A stretch of 6,849 nucleotides of DNA from Candidatus Coatesiibacteriota bacterium (GCA_014728185.1 WJMB01000338.1:1-6849); one strand, 5' to 3'; numbered from the stretch's first letter, positions 1 to 6,344 are shown. The notes: generated by a model from the letters alone, not told the origin. A program made the numbers and translations.

Positions 1-156
1 ACTACCCGAAGCAGAGCGTTCAATTGGAAGCGTCCGCTTAGAGCACGTCTGTTTTCCGCCACCGAGCAATGCACAAACAAGGTCAACCTGCGCAGATATA
101 AGCCACATAATAATAAGCTATTAGCAATACATGTCTGTTCATGCACGTGTAATAAT
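1..156 (+). repeat. Copy A of a diverged direct repeat flanking lepA
   Basis: This stretch aligns with 2527-2682 in the same orientation, 2526 bases apart, with only two single-base gaps. By hand I count about 109 identical columns of 157. The last 51 columns (106-156) are best conserved, at about 43 of 51, and include the shared word GCACGTGTAATAAT. In the better-aligned two thirds the differences are mostly transitions (about 25 against 9 transversions), which argues for real common descent rather than chance alignment. The match already runs at base 1, so the left edge may lie outside the window. Weaker collinear similarity seems to continue to about 350. I see no transposase, terminal inverted repeats or open frame of normal codon use. 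It may be an old duplicated intergenic element or a conserved structured or regulatory sequence. Confidence 0.7.
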
Positions 157-609
157 CCCTAAAGAGATTAGGCATCGTGGAACAGTTTCGGACCAAACTG
201 GGCGGATATTGAGATGTTCATCGAGCAGGTATTCGCTATCGGAGTGCGACGCGCATTGATCCAGATATCATCATGCGCACGCTTTCTGCTTGTTATTGAT
301 GCGCTTATAATTCAAGTGGCAATCGGATGGACGTTGAGTGCAAGCTGTTGTCACAGTAGATTGTTCACGGAGCACATCCCTCGTCGCCGCCACTATTATT
401 GCTCAATTGTGACGAGAACGTGTAATGCGTCTCGCTTGTTATCAGCAAGTTATCATCAACACCCGGTCTGAGCGGGGTACGCGACCCCATTGCCTCTACG
501 TCACAGCGCCCTTACAACCCGGTAGACGATTTGTGGCAACAAACCCATACCGCAATTGGTGTCTTGGAGTGTGAGCGCGCCGTCGGCCCCGTTGGTTGGA
601 GCGCACGGC
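157..609. other. Non-coding stretch downstream of lepA
   Basis: This stretch is richer in A and T than the neighbouring genes. The one open frame of any length (214-471, plus strand, 85 codons) is Cys- and His-rich, lacks the G/C-ending codons of the real genes and resembles no family I know, so I do not call it. A small inverted repeat GGGGT/ACCCC lies at 474-488. No clear lepA terminator with a U-tract is visible in the 130 bases after the lepA stop. Patches near 214-222, 236-264 and 320-350 look like the sequence following copy B of the repeat. Confidence 0.5.
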
Positions 610-2469
610 CTAGCGACCCTTGCCGTACTTCTGCTTGATCTCGTGGGGGTCGTCCTCGACGCCCAGCACGCTCATGAACGCCCGCTGAGGGATCTCGACG
701 GTGCCGACCATCTTCATCCGCTTCTTGCCCTTCTTCTGCTTCTCGAGGAGCTTGCGCTTGCGGGAGATGTCGCCGCCGTAGCACTTGGCGGTGACGTCCT
801 TGCGCAGAGCCTTGACGGTCTCGCGGGCGATGATCCGTCCGCCCAGCTTGGCCTGGATGGCCACCTCGAACTGCTGGCGGGGGATGAGCTTCTGCAGTTT
901 GAGGCAGAGGTTGCGCCCGTACTGGTAGGCCTTTTCCTTGTGGATGATCACCGAGAGGGCGTCGACGGGCTGACCGTTGACGATCAGCTCGAGCTTGTCG
1001 AGTTCGTTGACACGGTAGCCGACGACGTCGTAGTCGAAGGAGGCGTAGCCCCGGGTGCAGCTCTTCAGGCGGTCGTAGAAGTCGAGGACCACCTCGGCCA
1101 GGGGCAGGTCGAAGCGCAGCATCACCCGCTCCGGGTCCAGGTACTCGGTGGCGACGTACTCGCCCCGTTTCTCCTCGCAGAGCTTCATGATGTTGCCGAT
1201 GTAGGTCGGCGGGGTGATCAGGGTGGCGCGGATGTAGGGCTCGGCGACGGACTCGATCTCGGCGAAATCGGGCATGGCGACGGGGGAATGGACCTCGTCG
1301 GTCTCGCCGTCGGTGGTGGTGACCTCGTAGATGACGTTGGGGGTGGTGGCGACGAGGTCCAGGTCGTACTCGCGCTCCAGGCGCTCCTGGACGATCTCGA
1401 GGTGGAGCATCCCCAAAAAGCCGCAGCGGAAGCCGAAGCCCAGGGCCTCCGAGGTTTCGGGCTCCCAGGTGAAGCTGGCGTCGTTGAGGGCCAGCTTCTG
1501 CAGGGCCTTCTTGAGCTCCGGGTAGTCGTCGTTGGCGGTGGGGTAGAGGCCGCAGAAGACGACGGGTTTGGGTTCTTTGTAACCGGACAGCGGAGCGATC
1601 TTCTTTTTCTCTCCGGCGTGGATCAGGGTGTCGCCGATCTTGACCTGGTTGAGCTCCTTGACCGCACCGGTGAAGTAGCCGACCTCGCCGGCCTCGAGGT
1701 TGTCGACGTGTCGTCTGTCGACGGCGAAGTAGCCTACGTCGGAGACGGTGTAGCGGCCGCCGTCGGCGAAGAACTCGATCTCGTCGCCCTCGCAAAGCAC
1801 GCCGTCGACGACGCGCAGGGCGGTGATCACGCCCAGGTAGTCGTCGTAGAAGGCGTCGTAGACCAGGGCGCGCAGGGGGGCCTCGCGGTCGCCCGCGGGC
1901 GGGGGGACGAGTTCGACGACGGCCTGGAGCAGATCGCGCACCCCCTCACCTGTTTTGGCGCTGGTGAAGAAGAAGGGGGCGTCGGGATCGCCCAGCAGGC
2001 TGAGGACCTCCTCGGCGGCCTGTTCGGGCCGGGCCGTGTCCAGATCGATCTTGTTGATGACCGGGATGATGACCAGGTCGTGTTCGGCGGCCAGATACAT
2101 GTTCGCCACGGTCTGGGCCTCGACGCCCTGGGTGGCGTCGACGACGAGCAGGACGCCCTCGCAGGCGGCCAGAGCCCGGGAGACCTCGTAAGAGAAGTCG
2201 ACGTGGCCCGGGGTGTCGATCAGGTTGAGTTCGTAGGTCTCGCCGTCGTCGGCGGTGAAACTCATCCGGGCGTTCTGGGCCTTGATTGTGATGCCGCGCT
2301 CGCGCTCGAGCTCCATCGTATCCAGCATCTGCTCCTGCATCTTGCGCTTCTCGATGGTGGCGGTGAGCTCGAGCATCCGATCGGCCAGGGTGCTCTTCCC
2401 ATGGTCGATGTGGGCGATGATGGAGAAATTGCGGATGCGGTTAATCAAGAGGGTCGCTTTCGTAAGCAA
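610..2469 (-). CDS. lepA: Elongation factor 4 (LepA), ribosome-bound translational GTPase
   Basis: LepA/EF4 is a GTPase related to EF-G that binds ribosomes, is linked to back-translocation and 30S subunit biogenesis, and acts in the cytosol and at the inner membrane. All GTPase motifs are present: P-loop AHIDHGKST (19-27), switch I RGIT (58-61), DTPGH (85-89), NKID (139-142) and SAK (170-172). Domain II follows at about 195-290, domain III from about 300, and the EF-G V-like part after GFGFRCGFLGMLHLE (344-358). There is no EF-G domain IV. The LepA-specific C-terminal domain with AKCYGGDISRKRKLLEKQKK (561-580) is intact. The length of 619 fits a family near 600; about 17 extra residues follow the usual IPQ.AF ending. 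No ATG is available: an in-frame TGA lies 15 bases upstream, leaving TTG at 2467-2469 (used here) or TTG at 2446-2448. The second gives MINRIRNFSIIAHIDHGKST, which matches family starts better and has a weak GAAAG upstream. Confidence 0.97.
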   Translation of the reverse strand: MLTKATLLINRIRNFSIIAHIDHGKSTLADRMLELTATIEKRKMQEQMLDTMELERERGITIKAQNARMSFTADDGETYELNLIDTPGHVDFSYEVSRALAACEGVLLVVDATQGVEAQTVANMYLAAEHDLVIIPVINKIDLDTARPEQAAEEVLSLLGDPDAPFFFTSAKTGEGVRDLLQAVVELVPPPAGDREAPLRALVYDAFYDDYLGVITALRVVDGVLCEGDEIEFFADGGRYTVSDVGYFAVDRRHVDNLEAGEVGYFTGAVKELNQVKIGDTLIHAGEKKKIAPLSGYKEPKPVVFCGLYPTANDDYPELKKALQKLALNDASFTWEPETSEALGFGFRCGFLGMLHLEIVQERLEREYDLDLVATTPNVIYEVTTTDGETDEVHSPVAMPDFAEIESVAEPYIRATLITPPTYIGNIMKLCEEKRGEYVATEYLDPERVMLRFDLPLAEVVLDFYDRLKSCTRGYASFDYDVVGYRVNELDKLELIVNGQPVDALSVIIHKEKAYQYGRNLCLKLQKLIPRQQFEVAIQAKLGGRIIARETVKALRKDVTAKCYGGDISRKRKLLEKQKKGKKRMKMVGTVEIPQRAFMSVLGVEDDPHEIKQKYGKGR

Positions 2470-2526
2470 TACCGGAGCGGCTCAGCCGCCTATCTGGGAT
2501 GCCCGGGATGCAAATCAGGAGCCGCG

Positions 2527-2682
2527 ACTAGCCGAAGGCCAGTGTTATCGCAGATGCGTCTTTTTAGAATAGGTCTGGTTTTGCGCCATCAGGCAACGCA
2601 CGGATAGTGACAACTCCCGCAGGCCTGAAGCGCATAACAACTAGCTATCAGCGATATATGCCTGTTCAGCACGTGTAATAAT
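2527..2682 (+). repeat. Copy B of the diverged direct repeat, upstream of lepA
   Basis: This is the partner of bases 1-156, in the same orientation, about 69 percent identical by hand count over 157 columns. It lies in the region 5' of lepA (transcribed leftwards), while copy A lies 3' of it, so lepA sits between two direct copies. The copy ends in the shared GCACGTGTAATAAT. Shorter collinear patches follow near 2734-2742 (ATGCTGATC against ATGTTCATC), 2754-2776 and 2800-2839 (CAATC.GGAT and GCTGTTG), so the ancestral unit may have been about 330 bases. Confidence 0.7.
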
Positions 2683-2960
2683 GCCTTGCGTATTTGTAAG
2701 CTGTCCTTTTTCCAAGTGCCTTGTGACAGGAAAATGCTGATCATCACGCGAACTATCAGTAGGTTACAGTCACGATCAGGTTCCAAAAAGCAGACAAGCC
2801 AATCAGGATACGCCTCAGAGGTGATGCAATCCGCTGTTGATTAGTTTCCATCCACAGATTTCGAGAGGTAAAGCGCTTGATGGCAATGCTGAAAAGGCGA
2901 GCCGGATTATAACACGGGGCGCGGCGGGGTGACCAACCTGGGTGACGGTACGGTGTGGGA
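2683..2960. other. Non-coding stretch between the repeat and the small membrane gene
   Basis: I find no open frame with the codon use of the neighbouring genes, no tRNA-like sequence and no strong terminator. The 65-codon frame on the minus strand at 2589-2786 overlaps repeat copy B and has no recognisable product. The 3' end of the small membrane gene/PAP2 transcript should fall here. GC content rises sharply at about 2915, close to that gene's stop codon. Confidence 0.4.
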
Positions 2961-3119
2961 TCAGAGGTTGAGCAGCAGCTTGAACAGTTCGCCTAGCCCC
3001 AGGGTCAGGCAGACCACGGCGACGAAGCGTTGGGTCCCCGCTGCGCGCCTGTAGCGCACGTCGTAGTAGAGCAGCAGGTGGAGGGCGGCGGCCAGCAGGC
3101 CCAGGCCGAGGACTGTCAG
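2961..3119 (-). CDS. Small two-helix membrane protein, CTG in start position
   Basis: This frame reads 52 residues to a TGA at 2961-2963. It has two hydrophobic segments, at about residues 2-19 (LTVLGLGLLAAALHLLLYY region) and 31-52 (FVAVVCLTLGLGELFKLLL), joined by the basic loop DVRYRRAAGTQ. Codons end mostly in G or C, as in the real genes, which supports coding. There is no ATG, GTG or TTG in frame near the 5' end. The natural first codon is CTG at 3117-3119, which overlaps the PAP2 stop in the form CTGA, an arrangement like the common ATGA coupling. No Shine-Dalgarno sequence is visible, so translation would depend on termination-reinitiation. Alternatively it is a C-terminal extension of PAP2: one extra C in the C6 run at 3127-3132, or a -1 slip there, would fuse the two frames. 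I recognise no family and assign no function. Confidence 0.55.
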   Translation of the reverse strand: MTVLGLGLLAAALHLLLYYDVRYRRAAGTQRFVAVVCLTLGLGELFKLLLNL

Positions 3120-3670
3120 GGAGAGAGGGGGGAGAAGGCCCAGGGTGTGAGTGCGGCCAGGGCGAAGCCGGCCCAGGCCGCGGACCAGCCGATCAGGGCT
3201 CCGGCGAGGACGTCCAGGGGCCAGTGGACGCCGACGACCATCCGCGAGCAGGCCGTCAGGACGGCGGCGAGGATCAACAACAGGCGCGGGAGGCTGAAGG
3301 GGATGCTCAGCACCAGCACCCCGGCGAGACTGAACACCGTGGCCGAGTGGCCGGAAGGGTAGGCGTGGAGGTTGTGACGCGGACCGATGAGGATGTATTC
3401 ACCGCGGGCCAGGACAGCCGGCGGCCGCCGGGCCTTGATGCCGCGCTTGAGGACGTGGACGACGATGGAGGTGCACAGTGTGGCCCAGGCGAAGGCCCAA
3501 ACGATGTCCGGGCGCAGGTTGATCAGCGGGAAGACCAGCACGAAGGCCACCAGGGAATCGCCGAAGATGGTGATCTTGGACCAGAGGCGTCGGCCGGTGA
3601 GCCGGGAGAGACCGTTGAACCAGTGGAAGATGCGGCGGTTGAGGCGGCCTAAAGAAAAGACGGCCAGCAC
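3116..3670 (-). CDS. PAP2-family membrane phosphatase
   Basis: PAP2 (phosphatidic acid phosphatase type 2) enzymes hydrolyse lipid or isoprenoid phosphates, for example phosphatidate or undecaprenyl diphosphate, at the membrane. The three-part active site is complete: K75-x6-R82-P83, PSGH at 105-108 with the acid/base His108, and S142-R143-x5-H149-x3-D153, in which His149 is the expected nucleophile. Hydrophobic segments lie at about 36-54, 56-74, 109-125, 128-141 and 151-176. The GTG at 3668-3670 is the first usual start codon, but it falls inside a further hydrophobic stretch (WVWAPLIIQTAVLAVFSL) that reads on upstream in frame and would be the sixth, N-terminal helix typical of the family. 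A CTG at 3719-3721 would give MTTKPAWVWAPL and 201 residues. The substrate cannot be told from the sequence. The 3' end overlaps the small membrane gene by four bases. Confidence 0.9.
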   Translation of the reverse strand: MLAVFSLGRLNRRIFHWFNGLSRLTGRRLWSKITIFGDSLVAFVLVFPLINLRPDIVWAFAWATLCTSIVVHVLKRGIKARRPPAVLARGEYILIGPRHNLHAYPSGHSATVFSLAGVLVLSIPFSLPRLLLILAAVLTACSRMVVGVHWPLDVLAGALIGWSAAWAGFALAALTPWAFSPLSP

Positions 3671-3721
3671 GGCCGTCTGAATAATCAGCGGAGCCCAAAC
3701 CCAGGCGGGTTTGGTGGTCAG

Positions 3722-4003
3722 GGTTCCCGTTGCCTGATAGAGAGTGTTGAAACCGCCCCCTTTCCCCCTGTACGGTTCATTGTGATCAAACGAGTTTGTT
3801 GCACACCCTGCACGGGTAAAATAGCAGGGAGCCGGTCCGGGGGCAAGGGTCGATTTGGCTATAATCGGCGATGAAGAGTGGTCGATTGGAGGCCGGGGTT
3901 CTCGATGCGCAAGTCGTGTTGGAGCCGGACGTTCGGGGATGCCGGAATACCATCGGCAGAAGGAATGGGAAGCCTGGAACGGCCTTCGTTAAAGACTAAT
4001 GAA
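3722..4003. other. Spacer between the PAP2 gene and the metK terminator
   Basis: No supported gene. On the minus strand an ATG at 3778-3780 opens a 20-codon frame that stops at 3718-3720, just before the PAP2 gene. It is preceded by two runs of five C (plus-strand 3756-3760 and 3764-3768) that matter for the PAP2 start question. On the plus strand TATAAT occurs at 3860-3865 without a good -35 partner. The 62-codon plus frame at 3878-4066 runs through the terminator hairpin and is not convincing. An imperfect stem, GAAGCC against GGCCTTC, lies at about 3970-3988. Confidence 0.4.
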
Positions 4004-4054
4004 AATCGCGGGACGCTCGACAGGTTGTTTGATCCTGTTGAGTGTCCCGCGATT
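4002..4054 (-). terminator. Intrinsic terminator of metK
   Basis: Two 21-base arms, 4004-4024 and 4034-4054, pair across a 9-base loop, with 19 of 21 Watson-Crick pairs. In the minus-strand transcript the hairpin starts 18 bases after the metK stop and is followed by UUUUCAUUAG, a short U-tract. The two imperfect positions are A-C mismatches in the minus-strand RNA but G-U pairs in the plus-strand RNA. The plus side has no U-tract, so termination of metK is the better reading. Confidence 0.8.
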
Positions 4055-4072
4055 GCGACTTGTTGATGCAAG

Positions 4073-5230
4073 CTAGACGGCGTTCTTCAGGTCGTCGGCG
4101 GCGTCGGTGCGCTCCCAGGTGAACTCGGGCAGCTCGCGGCCGAAGTGGCCGTAAGCGGCGGTCTTCTGGTAGATGGGCCGCAGCAGGTCCAGGCGCTCGA
4201 TGATCGCCTTGGGCCGCAGATCGAAGACCTTGCGCACGGCCGCCTCGATGGCTCCTTCATCGATCTTGGCGGTGCCGTAGCTGTTGACCAGCACGCTGAC
4301 GGGCTGGGCCATGCCGATGCAGTAGGCCAGTTGGAGCTCGACCTGCTCGGCCAGGCCGGCGGCGACGATGTTCTTGGCGATGTAGCGGGCCATGTAACTG
4401 GCGGAGCGGTCGACCTTGGAGGGGTCCTTGCCGGAGAAGCAACCGCCGCCGTGGGCGCCGTGGCCGCCGTAGGTGTCGACGATGATCTTGCGGCCGGTCA
4501 GTCCGGTGTCGGCCTGGGGACCGCCGAGGATGAACTGGCCGGTGCCGTTGATCAGGTAGTCGGTGTTGGCGTCGAGGAGGGCGGAGTCGACCACCTCGCC
4601 GACGACGTGCTTCTTGACGAGTTCGCGCAGCTCGTCCTCGCTGATCTTCTCGTCGTGCTGCGCGGCGATGACGACATGGGAGACCCGTTTGGCGGCGCCG
4701 TTCTCGTACTCGATGGTCACCTGGCTCTTGCCGTCGGGACGCAGGTGGGGGATTATCTCGCGCTTGCGAACCTCGGAGAGTCGCTCGGCCAGGCGATGGG
4801 CCAGCGAGATGGTCAGCGGCATCAGCTCCGGCGTCTCGGTGGTGGCGTAGCCGAACATCAGCCCCTGGTCTCCGGCGCCTTGTTCGTGGGCGCCTTCCTC
4901 GTTGACCCCCTGGGCGATGTCCGGCGACTGCTCGTCGATGGCCGACATCACGCCGATGGAGTGGTGGTCGAAGCCCATGCGCGCGTCAGTGTAGCCGATG
5001 CGCCGGACTGTCTCGCGGACGACTTTCGGGATGTCGACGTAGCCGTCGACGGTTATCTCGCCGGTGATGAAGGCCATCCCCGTGGTGACCATTGTCTCGC
5101 AGGCCACGCGGGCGCGGAGGTCCTTACGCAGCGCCTCGTCGAGGACGCCGTCGGAGATCTGGTCGGCCACCTTGTCGGGATGCCCTTCGGTTACCGATTC
5201 CGAAGTGAAGAAGTGATGTCGGGTTACCAT
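4073..5230 (-). CDS. metK: S-adenosylmethionine synthetase
   Basis: MetK makes S-adenosylmethionine, the main methyl donor, from methionine and ATP, releasing phosphate and diphosphate; it is a cytosolic, usually tetrameric enzyme. The 385 residues match the usual length of 380-400. The N-terminal ESVTEGHPDK (11-20) carries His17 and Asp19. GAGDQGLMFGYA (118-129) holds Asp121, and DGK (166-168) holds Asp166 and Lys168. TGRKIIVDTYGG (245-256) holds Arg247 and Lys248, and the ATP-binding loop GGGCFSGKD (261-269) holds Lys268, followed by Lys272 and Asp274. These sit at a constant offset of +3 from the E. coli active-site residues as I recall them. The loop has Cys264 where Ala is more usual. 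The ATG at 5228-5230 has a strong GGAGG four bases upstream. It appears monocistronic, with its own leader and terminator. No SAM riboswitch of a class I know is apparent in the leader. Confidence 0.98.
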   Translation of the reverse strand: MVTRHHFFTSESVTEGHPDKVADQISDGVLDEALRKDLRARVACETMVTTGMAFITGEITVDGYVDIPKVVRETVRRIGYTDARMGFDHHSIGVMSAIDEQSPDIAQGVNEEGAHEQGAGDQGLMFGYATTETPELMPLTISLAHRLAERLSEVRKREIIPHLRPDGKSQVTIEYENGAAKRVSHVVIAAQHDEKISEDELRELVKKHVVGEVVDSALLDANTDYLINGTGQFILGGPQADTGLTGRKIIVDTYGGHGAHGGGCFSGKDPSKVDRSASYMARYIAKNIVAAGLAEQVELQLAYCIGMAQPVSVLVNSYGTAKIDEGAIEAAVRKVFDLRPKAIIERLDLLRPIYQKTAAYGHFGRELPEFTWERTDAADDLKNAV

Positions 5231-5310
5231 CGGTCCTCCAGTAAACGTACTGCTGAATGGGTTCGGTACTCAGCGAAGTTGTGAGACGGCGCGGTGATGT
5301 AGTCGTCCAC
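5224..5310 (-). CDS. Possible leader peptide overlapping the metK start
   Basis: A 28-codon frame opens with GTG at 5308-5310 and ends in a TAA at 5224-5226 that overlaps metK codons 2 and 3, while its Trp codon straddles the metK ATG. An AGGAAAA stretch lies about a dozen bases before the GTG, rather far for a ribosome binding site. The arrangement would allow translational coupling to metK. The peptide has no run of Met or other regulatory codons, and the frame could easily be chance in GC-rich sequence. Confidence 0.15.
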   Translation of the reverse strand: MDDYITAPSHNFAEYRTHSAVRLLEDRW

Positions 5311-5334
5311 CGTCGGTGGTTTTCCTGTAAACGT
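5232..5334 (-). repeat. Short direct repeat in the metK leader (5232-5248 and 5318-5334)
   Basis: Two 17-base elements in the same orientation match at 14 positions. Read on the minus strand both begin ACGTTTAC followed by a purine-rich AGGAAAACC or TGGAGGACC. The one nearer metK contains its Shine-Dalgarno sequence. The distal copy lies just downstream of the TATACT at 5341-5346, at or near the expected transcript start. They could be a duplicated ribosome binding region, alternative partners in a leader fold, or sites for a binding protein. Confidence 0.4.
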
Positions 5335-5340
5335 CCGCCA

Positions 5341-5346
5341 AGTATA
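5341..5346 (-). promoter_or_regulatory. Possible -10 element of metK
   Basis: TATACT on the minus strand would place the transcript start about 105 bases before the metK ATG. No hexamer resembling TTGACA lies 16-18 bases upstream, so this is weak on its own. The same TATACT appears at the promoter candidate of the secreted protein gene. Confidence 0.3.
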
Positions 5347-5744
5347 CCATAAAAGATGACCGGTCTTTGTCCGCCCTGCGATTCAAGCATCGATTAGGGT
5401 AGCGATTTGATTGGCGAAGAGGACCCCTCCGTCCCAACCAGGCGTAGCTGGAAACACCGCCTCTATTTAACAAGGCTGTTGACCAGACAGTCCCGAGCCA
5501 CCCAAACAGGTATCCAAGGTAGTAAGCACTCGATGCGCGCACCTGCCGCCATCCAGCCACACACGACCTTCTTGTCATTTACCGCCCGGGCACTCCCTTC
5601 GCTGCCATTACCCCCCGGGATGGACCTGCTGTATAATCGCCAAAGTAAGCCGGAGGCCGCCGGTCCCGCCGGGCATCCTGGAAGCCGTGGCTCCGTGAGC
5701 GTTTTTGTTTGAAACCGCCGCCGAGTCGCTTCCCGAGCAAATGC
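5347..5744. other. Long spacer upstream of metK
   Basis: About 400 bases without a supported gene. The minus-strand frames at 5270-5578 and 5463-5750 overlap each other, are Arg-rich and resemble no family. On the plus strand there is a TATAAT at 5632-5637, GC-rich sequence, then a small GCTC/GAGC stem (5690-5700) followed by GTTTTTGTTT (5701-5710), which could mark a short transcript. Nothing else stands out. Confidence 0.35.
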
Positions 5745-5776
5745 AATCAAGGGGACCCGTGGGGATCCCCTTGATT
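5745..5776 (-). terminator. Terminator-like hairpin after the secreted protein gene
   Basis: Perfect 11-base arms, AATCAAGGGGA (5745-5755) and TCCCCTTGATT (5766-5776), close a 10-base loop. The hairpin begins 31 bases after the stop codon of the secreted protein gene. In that direction it is followed by GCATTTGCTC, a poor U-tract, so termination may be partial. It could also fold in plus-strand RNA. Confidence 0.6.
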
Positions 5777-5807
5777 CAAATGGTAAGCAAGAACCAGCCC
5801 GTGGTTC

Positions 5808-6344
5808 CTAGTGGAAGCTCAGGTTGTCGATGAAGCTGAGCACCGTGCTCTTGAAGGTGCCTTCCTTCTCGACCAGGCAGAAGGCGTCCATGTAGAAAAT
5901 CTTACCGGCGTAGAGATACATCGTGTCCAGGTTGTAGTAGCCGATGCCGTCCCAGTTGTCGTAGTAGTCGGTGGAGACGAAGTAGGCCGGATCGTCTCCG
6001 GAGTTCTCGTAGGGGCCGAAGCGCAGCTCGTGACCGCCGGAGTTGGCCTCTATGGCCTCGACCAGGCTGGCCATCATTTCATCGAGCATGGTGCCGGCGT
6101 CACCGCCGAACTGGTCCAGAACGTCGCTGGTGCTCATGCCCAGGTCCTCACCGGCGTAGATGTTGATCAGGGCGATGAGCTCTTCGGAGTCGGAGGCCCA
6201 GATGAAGTAGTAATCGTTGGCGGTCTCCTGGATCATCTCCCAGCCGCTGGGCACGCTGACATCGATGCGGTGGCCCGAGATCTCGATGGATTCGGCGGCG
6301 GCGACGATGGGCAGCAGGGCGAAAAGTATAGCTAATTTTCTCAC
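5808..6344 (-). CDS. Secreted protein of unknown function
   Basis: The product has 178 residues. It opens with a typical Sec signal peptide, MRKLAILFALLPIVAAA, with likely cleavage after Ala17 (AAA before ES), so it should be exported to the periplasm or outside. There is no Cys at the cleavage site, so it is not a lipoprotein. The mature part is acidic and rich in aromatic residues, with segments such as SVPSGWEMIQE (30-40), FIWASDSEELIALINIYAG (47-65) and YYNLDTMYLYAGKIFYMDAF (136-155). The order, a beta-strand near a GW motif, a helical middle and paired strands ending in a short helix, recalls DcrB/PsbP-like small exported proteins, but this is an impression of layout only. I chose GTG at 6342-6344 because GGGAGG lies just upstream at the right distance and the signal peptide begins there; the ATG further upstream (6414-6416) would spoil both. 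It stands alone between a promoter and a terminator. Confidence 0.85.
   Translation of the reverse strand: MRKLAILFALLPIVAAAESIEISGHRIDVSVPSGWEMIQETANDYYFIWASDSEELIALINIYAGEDLGMSTSDVLDQFGGDAGTMLDEMMASLVEAIEANSGGHELRFGPYENSGDDPAYFVSTDYYDNWDGIGYYNLDTMYLYAGKIFYMDAFCLVEKEGTFKSTVLSFIDNLSFH

Noticed and set aside
214..471. 85-codon plus-strand frame in the left spacer
   Set aside because: Cys- and His-rich product with no family resemblance, codon use unlike the real genes, and partly within the weak continuation of the repeat.
2477..2489. GCGGCT-C-AGCCGC palindrome just before lepA
   Set aside because: Short, central spacer of one base and expected by chance in GC-rich sequence; no support for an operator.
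556..2607. 683-codon plus-strand frame opposite lepA
   Set aside because: It is the antisense shadow of lepA; low-complexity Val/Gly/Asp-rich translation is typical of the reverse strand of a GC-rich gene.
4145..5284. 379-codon plus-strand frame opposite metK
   Set aside because: Antisense shadow of metK with the same low-complexity character.
5440..5500. Similarity to 6697-6757 around the shared word GAAACACCG
   Set aside because: Only about 60 percent identity over some 46 bases. Another shared word (CACACACGACCT) occurs in the opposite order in the two spacers, so they are not collinear.
5270..5578. 102-codon minus-strand frame upstream of metK
   Set aside because: Overlaps another equally unconvincing frame (5463-5750) and the likely metK promoter and leader; Arg-rich, no family.
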